59,960 bases of DNA from Microcaldota archaeon. Lineage in GTDB: Archaea > Micrarchaeota > Micrarchaeia > Norongarragalinales > UBA97. Below, piece by piece: positions 41,315-50,519 of this stretch. The notes under the pieces were generated by a model that did not search any database, was not told the origin of the DNA, and was given only the letters and a program-made list of their open reading frames with translations. The DNA is taken from assembly GCA_016194335.1 (NCBI GenBank), contig JACQBR010000008.1:64864-124823 (forward strand), written 5' to 3'. Position 1 is the first letter of the stretch. Each line of letters begins with the position of its first letter. Both the position numbers and the translations under genes were made by a program.

Positions 41315-42802
41315 ATGAAAATCATAGTGCCGGACACCGGCGTCCTTATCGACGGCCGCATTACGGAATTGGTGGAGAAGCAGGGCGAGTCGGGCGCTTC
41401 GGTGCGCGTCATCGTCCCTTACGCCGCGGTTGCGGAGCTTGAGTTCCAGGCGAACTCGGGCCGAGAAACGGGCTTTGCGGGATTGCAGGAGCTCAAGAGG
41501 CTCAGCGAGCTTGGCAAGCACGGCAAGATTACGATTGAATTCGCGGGCGAGAGGCCCGACGCGTTTGAAATCGAGCGCGCCCGTTACGGGGAAATCGACG
41601 CGAAAATCAGGGAGCTTGCCAAGAAGAGCGGCGGCACGCTCCTCACTACCGACAAGGTGCAGAGGGAAGTCGCCGCAGCCGAGGGGATTGAAGTGATTTA
41701 CCTCGAGCCCGTGGTGGAGAAGGTGTCGCTTTCGCTTTCGAAGTTTTTCGACGCGGGCAACGTCATGAGCGTGCATCTCAAGGAAGGCTGCACGCCAAAG
41801 GCGAAAATGGGCAAGCCTGGCGACTTCGCGCTCACCGAGCTTGCAACAAAGCCACTCTCCCGCAAGGAAGTGGAGGCGCTCGTGCGCGAGGCGGTTGAGT
41901 TTTCCAAGCGCAACGCCAACAGCTTCATCGAAATAGACAAGAAGGGAGCGACGGTGCTGCAGGTGGGCGACTACCGCATCACCTACACCAAACCCCCGTT
42001 TTCCGAAGCTGCCGAGGCGACGATAGTAAAGCCTCTGGTGAAGCTTTCCCTCTCCGACTACAACCTCGGCGAGACGCTGAAAAAGAGGCTGGACAAGGAG
42101 GCGGAGGGCATCGTCATTTCAGGCCCGCCCGGAAGCGGCAAGAGCACTTTCGCAACCGCCCTGGCCGAGCACTACCAGGCAAAAGGCGCAATTGTCAAGA
42201 CCCTCGAGCAGCCGCGCGACCTGCAGGTGAACAGGGAAATCACGCAATACGCCCCGCTTGAGGGAAGCTTTACCAACACTGCCGACATCCTGCTTTTGGT
42301 CAGGCCGGACTACACGGTTTTCGACGAGGTGCGCAAGCCCGTTGATTTCGAGGTGTTTTCCGACCTGCGCATGGCCGGGATTGGAATGCTCGGCGTTGTG
42401 CACGCGTCCAAGCCGATTGACGCAATCCAGCGCTTCATAGGAAAAATCGACCTTGGCGTGATTCCGCAGGTGGTGGACACTGTCGTGTTCATCCAGCGCG
42501 GGGTGGTGAAGAAAGTCTATTCCCTCTCGTTCACCGTCCGCGTGCCTTCGGGCATGCGCGAGGCCGACCTTGCCCGCCCCGTCATTGAAGTGAAGGACTT
42601 CGAGACCGGACAGGCGGAGTACGAGCTGTACAAGTGGGGAGAGGAAACGGTAGTTCTCCCCCTGCACCAGGCGTCCCTGCGCCCAAGCTCCGGCCGCGAT
42701 GCCGCGTTTCACGACGCCGCACCCCACGGCAGCGCCCGCGGCAGGCCAAAGTGGGAAGACCGCGGCGGCAAGAAGGGCAACTGGAGAAAGAGGGGGCGGT
42801 AG
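41315..42802 (+). CDS. PIN-domain ATPase
   Basis: 495 residues. N-terminal PIN domain with acidic residues in VPDTGVLIDG and LLTTDKVQREVA. A PilT-like AAA domain follows: VISGPPGSGKSTFATALAE (Walker A) and RPDYTVFDEVRKPVDFEV (Walker B). The C-terminus ends in a low-complexity basic tail (GRPKWEDRGGKKGNWRKRGR); a KH domain found in many relatives is not evident. The family is conserved in archaea and presumed to act on RNA. Confidence 0.87.
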   Translation: MKIIVPDTGVLIDGRITELVEKQGESGASVRVIVPYAAVAELEFQANSGRETGFAGLQELKRLSELGKHGKITIEFAGERPDAFEIERARYGEIDAKIRELAKKSGGTLLTTDKVQREVAAAEGIEVIYLEPVVEKVSLSLSKFFDAGNVMSVHLKEGCTPKAKMGKPGDFALTELATKPLSRKEVEALVREAVEFSKRNANSFIEIDKKGATVLQVGDYRITYTKPPFSEAAEATIVKPLVKLSLSDYNLGETLKKRLDKEAEGIVISGPPGSGKSTFATALAEHYQAKGAIVKTLEQPRDLQVNREITQYAPLEGSFTNTADILLLVRPDYTVFDEVRKPVDFEVFSDLRMAGIGMLGVVHASKPIDAIQRFIGKIDLGVIPQVVDTVVFIQRGVVKKVYSLSFTVRVPSGMREADLARPVIEVKDFETGQAEYELYKWGEETVVLPLHQASLRPSSGRDAAFHDAAPHGSARGRPKWEDRGGKKGNWRKRGR

Positions 42803-42847
42803 AACAACCGGGGTTAAATTCATTTACCGGGATTTGGTTCGTGCAAT

Positions 42848-43591
42848 ATGCCTTCACGCCACCCTGAACTGCAGGCAAGGGCCCCGCGGCCAGTGTGGAT
42901 TTACGTTCCGGGCGGGAAAATCAGGGAGGACGGCGGGCTGGGGGACGCGGCGCGCTACCGTCTGGAGCGGGCGGCCGTAATTTTCAAGTCGGTTGCCGAC
43001 GGGCGGGCGCTCGAGTCGGGGGAACCGTACCGCGGCGAGGCCGAAGTTCCTTACTTGATAGTGTCGGGAAACCCCACGGGCAGGTACCGCTCCGACGTTA
43101 CCGAAGCCGCGGCCCTGCGTAAGGCGGCAGTGGCGCATTTCAAGATTTCCTCCGAAAGCATTTTCGAGGATTCCATTCCCAACGATTCCATGGGCGCGCC
43201 CATCACGGCCGCACACCTCTACGACCTCGTCCCCCCCGAGGCGAAGCCGAAGGTTGTCGTCGTCGTCACGTCCCCCCATCACGTCCGCCGCATGCAGGTG
43301 CTTTTCGGCCACATGTTTGAGGGCAGGTGCGGCGTTAGGGTGGTTTCCCACGGGTTTACCGAGCCGACGGAAAAGCTTTTGGCGCAGGAACGGAAGAAAC
43401 TGGCTGAGCTCTCCCAGCGCTTCCTCCGAACGGTGAAGCCAGGCGACGTTGAGGCCGCCTTGCAATACCTTCGCACGCAGCACGGCCATCACGCCTACTA
43501 CTCGCGCAGGCTTGACTTTCGCCACGAGGCTCATTTCAACCCCCTTGAACTCAGGAAACTCTCCGCACACCTCAAGCCGGAGGCGGGATGA
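42848..43591 (+). CDS. DUF218 (YdcF/SanA-like) protein
   Basis: 247 residues. VPGGKIREDGGL, YLIVSGNPTGRYRSDVTEA and VVVVVTSPHHVRRMQVLF match the DUF218 pattern, an alpha/beta fold tied to envelope metabolism in bacteria. No signal peptide or membrane helix is seen, so it is probably cytoplasmic here. Its 3' end is tandemly duplicated into the next gene start. Confidence 0.75.
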   Translation: MPSRHPELQARAPRPVWIYVPGGKIREDGGLGDAARYRLERAAVIFKSVADGRALESGEPYRGEAEVPYLIVSGNPTGRYRSDVTEAAALRKAAVAHFKISSESIFEDSIPNDSMGAPITAAHLYDLVPPEAKPKVVVVVTSPHHVRRMQVLFGHMFEGRCGVRVVSHGFTEPTEKLLAQERKKLAELSQRFLRTVKPGDVEAALQYLRTQHGHHAYYSRRLDFRHEAHFNPLELRKLSAHLKPEAG

Positions 43592-43661
43592 GTGGGTGCA
43601 ACTTTCATCGCGGGCTTGTGCCCGGCAGGTTTCAAGCCGGAGGCGGGATGAGTGGGTGCAA
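43572..43661. repeat. 60-base tandem duplication across a stop/start junction
   Basis: Thirty bases at 43572-43601 recur exactly at 43632-43661. The unit contains the stop of the DUF218 gene (TGA 43589) and the GTG start of the methyltransferase (43652), so both signals exist twice. Similarity continues into CTCGCGGGCTT. Confidence 0.9.
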
Positions 43662-44281
43662 TTGATCTCGCGGGCTTTCATTCTGCCGATTTCCCTTCAG
43701 TCTACCCCCCCGACGACGATTCCTACCTTTTGGCAAAGGCCGTGAAGAATTTGGCGTTCGGAAAAGTGCTTGACGTGGGATGCGGGTCTGGGATACAGTC
43801 CATTGTAGCGGCGAAAAAAAGAATTGTGAGAGGCGTAACGGGCGTGGATGTCAACCTCGCGGCTGTCGAATGCTCGCAAAGAAACGCGGAATTGAACGGC
43901 GTTTCGCAAAAATGCGTTTTTCTCAAAAGCGACTTGTTTTCTAAGCTGGAGGGAATGAAGTTCGACACGATAATCTTCAACCCTCCATACCTTCCAACCT
44001 CAAAAAGCGAAAAAATCGGGGGGAAATTGAATCTCGCGTTTGACGGTGGCGCGGACGGCAGGAGGGCGTTGGATAGGTTCCTCAAGAAGTTTGCCTCTCA
44101 CCTCGGCAAAAAAGGGATTTTGCTTCTCCTCTCCAGCTCCCGCGCATCCACCGGGGGATTTGGCGACGGGAATTCCGAGACGGTTGGGAAGCTGGAGAAG
44201 ATGGGCTTTGGGGCCAGGATAATTTCGCATGAGAATTTCTTTTTCGAAAGGCTCGCGGTTGTAAAAGCCGTAAGACAATGA
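43652..44281 (+). CDS. HemK/PrmC-like N5-glutamine methyltransferase
   Basis: 209 residues, class I methyltransferase. YPPDDDSYLLAKA, VLDVGCGSGIQSIVAA (SAM-binding) and IIFNPPYLPTS (NPPY catalytic motif) are present. Archaeal and eukaryotic relatives (Mtq2) methylate the GGQ glutamine of release factor 1. GTG 43652 follows GGCGGG at a good distance, inside the duplicated segment. Confidence 0.88.
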   Translation: MGAIDLAGFHSADFPSVYPPDDDSYLLAKAVKNLAFGKVLDVGCGSGIQSIVAAKKRIVRGVTGVDVNLAAVECSQRNAELNGVSQKCVFLKSDLFSKLEGMKFDTIIFNPPYLPTSKSEKIGGKLNLAFDGGADGRRALDRFLKKFASHLGKKGILLLLSSSRASTGGFGDGNSETVGKLEKMGFGARIISHENFFFERLAVVKAVRQ

Positions 44282-44294
44282 ATGAAGCAAGAGT

Positions 44295-44534
44295 ATGGAT
44301 AATGAGAAGTTGGAGGAGAGGATTCGCCTTGCGCGCGCGGCGTTCATCACCGGCGCCGTGAAAGCGGGATTTGCAATGAGCAAGAAAACTGCGGCCCCCT
44401 ATTCCCGTGACTATTCACTACAATTCTATGAGTTTGGGGCCTGGCGAATCGTTGGAGTTTCTCCGCTCGCTCAAGTGGCAGGTGGAAAAGGCGCACGGGC
44501 TTTCCAGGAGGACGGCTTCCAAATCCACGAATAA
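44295..44534 (+). CDS. Small ORF, possibly frameshifted
   Basis: 79 codons. The first 45 residues (MDNEKLEERIRLARAAFITG...) look like a real helical protein, but the last 30 have an unlikely composition. Another frame, 44428-44568, covers the same region with a better-looking sequence. Either one gene has a frameshift near 44425, or these are two overlapping small genes. Confidence 0.35.
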   Translation: MDNEKLEERIRLARAAFITGAVKAGFAMSKKTAAPYSRDYSLQFYEFGAWRIVGVSPLAQVAGGKGARAFQEDGFQIHE

Positions 44535-44568
44535 GTGGTTCAGGCTGGATTTCAAGAGGCCCAAGTGA
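44428..44568 (+). CDS. Small basic ORF overlapping the previous one
   Basis: 46 codons from ATG 44428 (MSLGPGESLEFLRSLKWQVE... ending DFKRPK), stopping just before the convergent membrane-protein gene. Basic and amphipathic. A stop lies upstream in frame, so it cannot be longer. No family. Confidence 0.35.
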   Translation: MSLGPGESLEFLRSLKWQVEKAHGLSRRTASKSTNKWFRLDFKRPK

Positions 44569-44570
44569 AC

Positions 44571-45857
44571 CTACTCCTGCTGGCTTTCCCTCCATTTCCT
44601 GTACTGCTGGAGAATCGCATAGCCGATGAAGAGAGCGAGGATTGCGTAGAGGATGTTGAGCAGGCCCGAGTCCTGCTTGGGTTTCGAAGCCGGCGCGGGG
44701 GTTACGGAAGTGCAGTCGTTGAGCTTGCCCTCCACCTGCGCCGCGCCGTCGCGCACGGCCGTTATTTTCGCGGGTATGGCTAGGTAGGACTCGCGGTTGG
44801 CGCTGGAGGGGTTTTCCATCACGAAGCGCACGTCAGCCCAATCCTTCTTCAGTTGCGCCGCGTCGATGCCGCACGCCTTGAGTTCGGAGTTGCCCGCGGG
44901 CGAGAGCAGGGATGCCATGCTTGCCTTCAGGTCGTTTGTATAGGCGTTCTCGGCGTTTTTCTTCGCGACGCGGAAGAGCGTGCTTGAGACGCTTGCGTTC
45001 ACCCTCTGATCCTGCAGGAGCAGGAGGGAATTGATGTTGCGCGACGCGGGGTAAATCGAGGCCGACTTGAATCCCCGGTAATCCCCGACGTCGTAAATGT
45101 TTTCCAAGACGGTCTTTATGTTCTGCTTGTCCGAGGAGTTGAGCCTTGCGGAATTTCCCGTCTCTTCCGTCTTCTGCAATATTGCATTCTGGTATTTCTC
45201 GACGCTTTTGGAAAGGACTCCGAATGAAGCGACCGTCTTGTTGTGCTGGCCGAAGAGGTTGTCGAAGTCGGATGCCGTCCCGTAAACCTGGAATTGGTTC
45301 TCAAAATCGCGGTAGTCGGAAATCTCCTGCCCGACCGAATCGCTCTTGATCGAAATGTCGCCAAGGCCCGCCTCGATGGGCGCGAAGTCAATGTCGGGAT
45401 ACTGCAGCTCAAGCTGCTGCTTCACGAGCCGGAGGTAATTGTCCGAAACGGCCTTGCGCTTCTGGTTCGCGTCCGCAAGGAACTGCTCGATGTCGGCAAC
45501 AGAGGCCTTCGCGGCCTTTGCGGAATCGAGAAGGTCAAGGCGGTAGGCGATGGCAAACAGCCGGGAGAGCCTGCCCTCGTCCGTCTCAACGCCTGCCGTG
45601 TTGTCGTTCACGGCGAAAAACAGGTTCTTGTTCGCGGGCGATGCGGTCTGGTAGGCGTAGATAATCCAATATCTTTCGCCATCGAGGTCCAGCTGCGTCG
45701 CGAGAAGGAGCTTTGCCGACTCGCCCTGGTTGAGATAGCCCTGCTTGCCCCCGACGATGTCAAGCGCCTGGTCGCTTGAAAGCGCCTGCGCTAGGGGCGC
45801 GGCGAGAAGCAGCAGGAGGAAAGGCAAAACCAAGAGCTTAATCTTATGCAGCGGCAC
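44571..45857 (-). CDS. Secreted, C-terminally anchored surface protein
   Basis: 428 residues. A Sec signal peptide (IKLLVLPFLLLLLAAPLAQA) precedes a PepSY-like stretch (LATQLDLDGERYWIIYAY), then a long, mainly helical extracellular region. One C-terminal helix (LLNILYAILALFIGYAIL) anchors it with a short basic cytoplasmic end. Only two cysteines, in KACGID and LNDCTS, which could bond. No family recognised. Confidence 0.75.
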   Translation of the reverse strand: MPLHKIKLLVLPFLLLLLAAPLAQALSSDQALDIVGGKQGYLNQGESAKLLLATQLDLDGERYWIIYAYQTASPANKNLFFAVNDNTAGVETDEGRLSRLFAIAYRLDLLDSAKAAKASVADIEQFLADANQKRKAVSDNYLRLVKQQLELQYPDIDFAPIEAGLGDISIKSDSVGQEISDYRDFENQFQVYGTASDFDNLFGQHNKTVASFGVLSKSVEKYQNAILQKTEETGNSARLNSSDKQNIKTVLENIYDVGDYRGFKSASIYPASRNINSLLLLQDQRVNASVSSTLFRVAKKNAENAYTNDLKASMASLLSPAGNSELKACGIDAAQLKKDWADVRFVMENPSSANRESYLAIPAKITAVRDGAAQVEGKLNDCTSVTPAPASKPKQDSGLLNILYAILALFIGYAILQQYRKWRESQQE

Positions 45858-45919
45858 AACCTAACTAAAGGGGTTGGAGTGTTTTAAAACCCCCCCAAAA
45901 GGCAAAGGCAGGGCTTCAT

Positions 45920-46645
45920 ATGATTTCGGTTATTCTCGTTTCACCCGAAGGCGAGGTGAACGTTGGCAGCGCGGCGCGGGCGATGCGCAACTTCGGCGTG
46001 GAGGAACTCATCCTCGTCTCGCCAAGGTGCAAGATCGGTTTTGAGACGAGGCTTTTTGCAAAGCACGCGTTTGGCCTGGTCGAAAAGGCGCGAAGGGCAA
46101 TGACATTGGACGAGGCAATCAAGGGCTTCGACTTGATCGTCGGCACGAGCGGGGTTGCCAGGCGCTATTCCGACCGGCTCAAGAACAGCGTGACGCCAAG
46201 GCAGCTTGCGCAAATGATTTCGCAAATCCCTGCGAAGAAAGTGGCGGTGGTTTTCGGGAGCGAATCAACCGGCCTCGCCGAAGAGCAGCTTTTGAAGTGC
46301 GACATCGTCGCCACCATTCCCGCTTCAAAAGAATACCCCGTCCTCAACCTCTCCCACGCGGTTGCCGTTGTGCTTTACGAGCTTTACGCCGCGGGAGTGG
46401 CGAAGGAAAGGCGCTCGCGGCTCGAGAAGGGGGTCTTCCAACGGCCCGCGTCGCGGGAAAAACGCGCCCTTTTGGAAAGCGTTTTCTCACATCTCGCGCA
46501 GTCGATGTCATCAATCAAAAACCCGCAGAAAGTCTCGCAGGCCTTCCGCAATGTCGTGGAGCGCTCGCGGCCAAGCGATGAGGAGGTGCAGGCAATGATG
46601 GCCGCGTTCGGGCCGCTTGGGCGGATGGCGAGGAAGAAGGCGTGA
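45920..46645 (+). CDS. trmJ: TrmJ-like tRNA 2'-O-methyltransferase
   Basis: 241 residues, SPOUT fold. VNVGSAARAMRNFG (motif 1), VVFGSESTGLAEEQL (motif 2) and YPVLNLSHAVAVVLYEL (motif 3) form the deep trefoil knot that binds SAM. Archaeal TrmJ methylates the ribose of C32 in tRNAs. A C-terminal helical extension (KRALLESVFSHLAQ) matches the family. Confidence 0.88.
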   Translation: MISVILVSPEGEVNVGSAARAMRNFGVEELILVSPRCKIGFETRLFAKHAFGLVEKARRAMTLDEAIKGFDLIVGTSGVARRYSDRLKNSVTPRQLAQMISQIPAKKVAVVFGSESTGLAEEQLLKCDIVATIPASKEYPVLNLSHAVAVVLYELYAAGVAKERRSRLEKGVFQRPASREKRALLESVFSHLAQSMSSIKNPQKVSQAFRNVVERSRPSDEEVQAMMAAFGPLGRMARKKA

Positions 46646-46655
46646 TTAAAGGGCA

Positions 46656-47747
46656 TTACACGATTTTATCAACCTGCAGGGAATAGCGATCCTGCGAACT
46701 TCCGCTCCAGGTGAGGTTGAACGGCTTTTCAGTCGGGACGCCGCCGGGAGGCACTCTCGCGGCGCAGAGGGTGGTGGAGTGCGAGGGGGTCAGCTCGCCG
46801 TTGGTTTTCAGCGTCACCCGCAGGCAGGATGTGATTTCTGCGCTCTCGCGGTTGACAATCGAGCACGTGCCGGTGACGTAAAACGCCCCTCCCCTCGTGC
46901 GCTTGGGGGCGAGGTACTGCTCGCCGAAAGAGTCGAAGTATTGCCTCTCCCCAAGCTGGCCAGAATCCGGGGCGCAGGAGGCGGAGGCGTTCGTCGTGCG
47001 GAAAAGGAGGTAGAGGACGATTGCAATGATTGCAACCCCCATCAGGAGCCACCTGCCGCTCTTGCTTGAGAGAAACCCGCCAATCCCCCCGCCCTTGCCC
47101 GATGCGACTGCGCCGAGGGAGGAGATGGTCTCCCCGCCCAGCTCGAGAAATCCCTTTGGTGTTTTCATCCTGTCAAGCGTCGCTTCAGTCTCGTCCTCCC
47201 AGCCTTTCGTCTTTGCGGGAATCGTTTCAACCCCCATCGGCGCGCCGAGAAGCGCATCAACATTTATTCTATAAGTGTCGCCCGTTTCCGCCGGCGCGGT
47301 GACCCAGATGCGGAAGTAGGGGACGTAGTATTTCGCAATCGCGCTTGCCGTGACGTTCTCCCTCTTGAGCCCAACCACTGCCGCGACTTTCGCGGGCGCA
47401 ATGGACTCCAGCTCCTTTCGCGAAATGTTCGTGCCCTCGACCTCGGGGGACTTGCTCTTCTCGTCGGTGGCCTTCACCTTCTTCAGCGGCTTGTCGAGGA
47501 TGACTGGGACGAACTCGTCCAGCTCGCCAGTGTTTGCGTTTATCGCCGCCCTTCCCGACGGCTGGGCGTTTTCAGCGGCGACGTCGAAGCTGAATACGTA
47601 AAACGGCGTGTAGACGAGGCGGATGTCCTGGATCTCGAACTTTTTCCACCCGCGCCTCTGCACTTCCTTCTGCACGATGGAAAGCGCAACCTCGGCGGTG
47701 AGCTGCAACTCGAAGGAAGGCGCGTCAAGAAGCATTGTAAACCGCAA
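46656..47747 (-). CDS. Membrane protein with PepSY-like N-terminus
   Basis: 363 residues. Two N-terminal stretches resemble PepSY modules (TAEVALSIVQKEVQRRGWKK with INANTGELDEF; and a second around YYVPYFRIWV). One membrane helix sits near residue 230-250 (WLLMGVAIIAIVLYLLF), and the remaining 110 residues form a beta-rich domain with four cysteines. No signal peptide. It converges on trmJ. Function unknown. Confidence 0.7.
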   Translation of the reverse strand: MRFTMLLDAPSFELQLTAEVALSIVQKEVQRRGWKKFEIQDIRLVYTPFYVFSFDVAAENAQPSGRAAINANTGELDEFVPVILDKPLKKVKATDEKSKSPEVEGTNISRKELESIAPAKVAAVVGLKRENVTASAIAKYYVPYFRIWVTAPAETGDTYRINVDALLGAPMGVETIPAKTKGWEDETEATLDRMKTPKGFLELGGETISSLGAVASGKGGGIGGFLSSKSGRWLLMGVAIIAIVLYLLFRTTNASASCAPDSGQLGERQYFDSFGEQYLAPKRTRGGAFYVTGTCSIVNRESAEITSCLRVTLKTNGELTPSHSTTLCAARVPPGGVPTEKPFNLTWSGSSQDRYSLQVDKIV

Positions 47748-47857
47748 GAAGTAAGATGCGAGGGGGTTTAAAGCAGTATTGGGGGCGGACGCCCAAACTG
47801 GCGGATGGCGGGAGGATATTTTTAAGCAACGGCCGCGCCATAATCATAGCGGTTTGC

Positions 47858-48454
47858 ATGCAAGGCCCTCCCGTCAATCACCTGCGCTGGCTCATTTCGC
47901 TGGCCGTTTTCGCCGCGTTTTTCCTCGCCTTTCCCGCCACCGGCGAGAACGACCTGCCCATCCTTGCGATAGGCGCAATCGTCGCTTACTTTCTTTCCTT
48001 CCCTGCCTGCCGGTGGTTCAAGAAGACTTTCTACCGCCCGATTATTCTCTTCGACTTGCACAACGTAATCATCGCCGGCGATTTCGAGCTTGACGACCTC
48101 TACGAGCTTCCCGCAACCCGCCAACTCGTCCGCCGCGTGCGGCGGCATTACTTCACCGGCGCGCTTACAAACTTTTCCAACGAGCTTCTCGACTTTTACA
48201 ACAGGAAGTTCGGCCTCTTTGCGGAGTTCGACGCGGTGTACAATTCCGGGATGTTCCACGTGCGCAAGCCCCACGCGAAGTTTTTCGAGCGCGTCCTGCG
48301 CGATTTGGGCGTGGTGGCAGGGGACGTGATTTTCATTGACGACAGGGAGGAGAACGTCGCCGCCGCGAGGAAGCTGGGTTTCAGAAGCATCGTGTTCGCC
48401 AACGCCGCGCAGCTCGATGCGGACCTGAAGAAAATGGGAATAAGGACTCGCTAA
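47858..48454 (+). CDS. Membrane-tethered HAD-family protein
   Basis: About 198 residues from ATG 47858. Two N-terminal membrane helices (LISLAVFAAFFLAF and ILAIGAIVAYFLSF) are followed by a HAD domain: ILFDLHNVI (motif I), ALTNFSN (motif II), KPHAKFF (Lys) and VIFIDDREENVAAA (motif IV). Motif I has DLH where most have DxD, so the general acid is replaced by His. TTTTTAAG at about 47819 lies upstream. Confidence 0.72.
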   Translation: MQGPPVNHLRWLISLAVFAAFFLAFPATGENDLPILAIGAIVAYFLSFPACRWFKKTFYRPIILFDLHNVIIAGDFELDDLYELPATRQLVRRVRRHYFTGALTNFSNELLDFYNRKFGLFAEFDAVYNSGMFHVRKPHAKFFERVLRDLGVVAGDVIFIDDREENVAAARKLGFRSIVFANAAQLDADLKKMGIRTR

Positions 48455-48483
48455 AGTCCCCTAATAATCTGGTGCTCGTTGAA

Positions 48484-49902
48484 ATGTTCGAATTCTCCTG
48501 GGGCGGGGTTGAAGTCTGTTCCATGCTGGTCACCGAAGGGCAGATGCTCGCCTACGTTAAGAAAAACCACGTTTTGGGCACGATGAACACCGAGGCCGTC
48601 CTTGCCTCGCAGGGCCTCAAGGCATCGTGGTACAACCTTGCCAGCGAGGTGAGGGAGTCGGAAAAGCGCAGCGCGTCGTTTCTCAACCCCGTTTTCCTGC
48701 ACAAGGCCCTTTCACTAAGCGATGTGCGGAGGAGGAAATACCGCCAGCTGGTGGCGCAAATGGGCAAGGCCGATTTTGGCAAGGCCGATGATTCTGAATT
48801 GTCCGATTGGTATTTACGGCTCGGCTCTTCCATCTGCGGAATTCTCGGCGGCTACCAGGTGACCCAGCCGGAATTTCTCAAGCAACCCGAATTGAGGCTC
48901 AAGCGCATCATCTCCCAAAACGGCGGGCTGGATTTGGGGCGGGCATTCGCCGACCTCACCACTTATACCCGGTTGGACGCAATAAACCTCGAGGAAGGCA
49001 CGTTTTACGCACTCAAGCAAAACGGCGCCGGCAGGGAGGAGCTTGAAAGGCACGTCGGGAAATTCCCGTGGCTGATGCTGAACACCTATGATTTGGAGGA
49101 CGCGCTTAGGTATCTAAAGGCGCGGCTTGAATCAAGCGTCGTGCCCAAGTCAATCGAACGGGCCAAGGAGGAAAAGAAGGAGCTTAAGGAAAGGCAAGGC
49201 GAGATTCTTGATTTGTTGGACGATTCGCAAGCGAAATACTTCAGCAACCTGTTTGGGGAACTTGCGTTCATGCGCGTGGAGGAAAAGACCTGTTGGGCAA
49301 GCGCCACCTGGCTTGCAATGCCCCTCCTGAGAGAAATTTCATTGCGGAAGGGCGAGAAAGTGGGTGACATCGCAAACCTCTACCGCTTGGGCGAGGTCGA
49401 GGCTCTAATCAAGCAGAACCGCAAGCTTGGCGCCGATGAGCTCAAGCGCCGTGGGGAATCGTATCTCTATCACTACAAGCGCCCCAAGCTTGAGTTTCAT
49501 TCCGGGCACGAGGCCAGGACTCTCAAGGACGGGATGCTTGGGGGAATCGACAAGCCCCAACACGTGAAGACCATCAAGGGCATTTGCGCAAGCCCGGGCA
49601 GGGCCACCGGCAGGGTGAGGATCATCGTCACCGAAGGCCTTGACGGCTACTTAAAGGAGCTTCACCAATTCAGGAAGGGCGAGGTGCTCGTGACGGGCAT
49701 GACGCAAATCACCATGACTCCCATCTGCTCCAAGGCGGCGGCAATAGTGACCAACGAGGGGGGAATGACCAGCCACGCGGCAATCATCAGCCGGGAACTC
49801 AAGATTCCCTGCGTGGTTGGGACGCACGTTGCGACAAGGGAGCTCAAAACCGGCGACTTGATCGAAGTTGATGCGGAGAGGGGGACGGTGAGTTTCGTTT
49901 GA
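48484..49902 (+). CDS. PEP-mobile-domain protein lacking the ATP-grasp part
   Basis: About 472 residues. The last 90 residues are the phosphohistidine swivel domain of PEP synthase and pyruvate phosphate dikinase (VTNEGGMTSHAAIISRELKIPCVVGT, with the catalytic His in TSHAA). The first 380 residues are helical and carry no ATP-grasp or PEP-binding TIM barrel. The protein therefore resembles rifampin phosphotransferase-type or PEP synthase-like fragments, but its partner is unknown. ATG 48484 or GTG 48472 starts it. Confidence 0.75.
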   Translation: MFEFSWGGVEVCSMLVTEGQMLAYVKKNHVLGTMNTEAVLASQGLKASWYNLASEVRESEKRSASFLNPVFLHKALSLSDVRRRKYRQLVAQMGKADFGKADDSELSDWYLRLGSSICGILGGYQVTQPEFLKQPELRLKRIISQNGGLDLGRAFADLTTYTRLDAINLEEGTFYALKQNGAGREELERHVGKFPWLMLNTYDLEDALRYLKARLESSVVPKSIERAKEEKKELKERQGEILDLLDDSQAKYFSNLFGELAFMRVEEKTCWASATWLAMPLLREISLRKGEKVGDIANLYRLGEVEALIKQNRKLGADELKRRGESYLYHYKRPKLEFHSGHEARTLKDGMLGGIDKPQHVKTIKGICASPGRATGRVRIIVTEGLDGYLKELHQFRKGEVLVTGMTQITMTPICSKAAAIVTNEGGMTSHAAIISRELKIPCVVGTHVATRELKTGDLIEVDAERGTVSFV

Positions 49903-50147
49903 GCAGGCAAGGAAGCGGTGAACTGCGTGTAGCGAAATGCGGACTCCAATTAGCGAATAACTCTAACTAAGTTATGGCGTGGAATGTGATGGCCAGAATA
50001 CTTTCCGTTTCCAAAGAATCTCTCGCCGTGACGTTGTTGTCGCAAAAAGCCTTTCCAAGGACTGGAATAGCGGTGAGGATGAACGCTGGAACTCGCTTTA
50101 AATCGCGGAACTAACCGCAGTGTCAGGATTTTCGGGAAAAAATAGTC
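49903..50147. other. Intergenic region, nothing identified
   Basis: 245 bases between convergent genes. No reading frame, no strong hairpin and no repeat of the families in this window was seen. Confidence 0.4.
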
Positions 50148-50513
50148 TTACTTCTTCCTTGCCTTGACAATCTTGACCTGCTTGGGAGTGAGGAGTATCT
50201 TGTCCTCGTCGATGCGGGCGATGTCCCCGCCGTTGGTGTTGACATACCCGCGCAGGGTGGCGACCGCCCCGCGGAGCTTGTCGGGGTTGCGCGCGTATGC
50301 TGATATGTTGAGGAGCACGATGTTCTTCGCCACCAGCTCGTCTTGGACAAGCTTGAGGTCGGAGTCGTTCTGAAGCGCGATGGGCTTGACGTAGGCGTCC
50401 GCCTCTGCGTGCATCACGTCAACCCGTTCCGCCTCAGCGGCGGTCATGAACTCGTCGATGTTGAGTTCCCTGCTGATTCCGAGAGTTTTGCCGAGTCCTT
50501 GGAATATTCCCAT
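50148..50513 (-). CDS. sepF: SepF-like cell-division protein
   Basis: About 121 residues. A short amphipathic N-terminus (MGIFQGLGKTLG) that can bind membrane precedes the SepF core: AYVKPIALQNDSDLKLVQDEL, NIVLLNISAY and GYVNTNGGDIARIDEDKILLTP. In archaea with FtsZ, SepF tethers FtsZ to the membrane at the division site. Divergent from orc1 across a 305-base region. Confidence 0.85.
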   Translation of the reverse strand: MGIFQGLGKTLGISRELNIDEFMTAAEAERVDVMHAEADAYVKPIALQNDSDLKLVQDELVAKNIVLLNISAYARNPDKLRGAVATLRGYVNTNGGDIARIDEDKILLTPKQVKIVKARKK

Positions 50514-50519
50514 TCGCAA

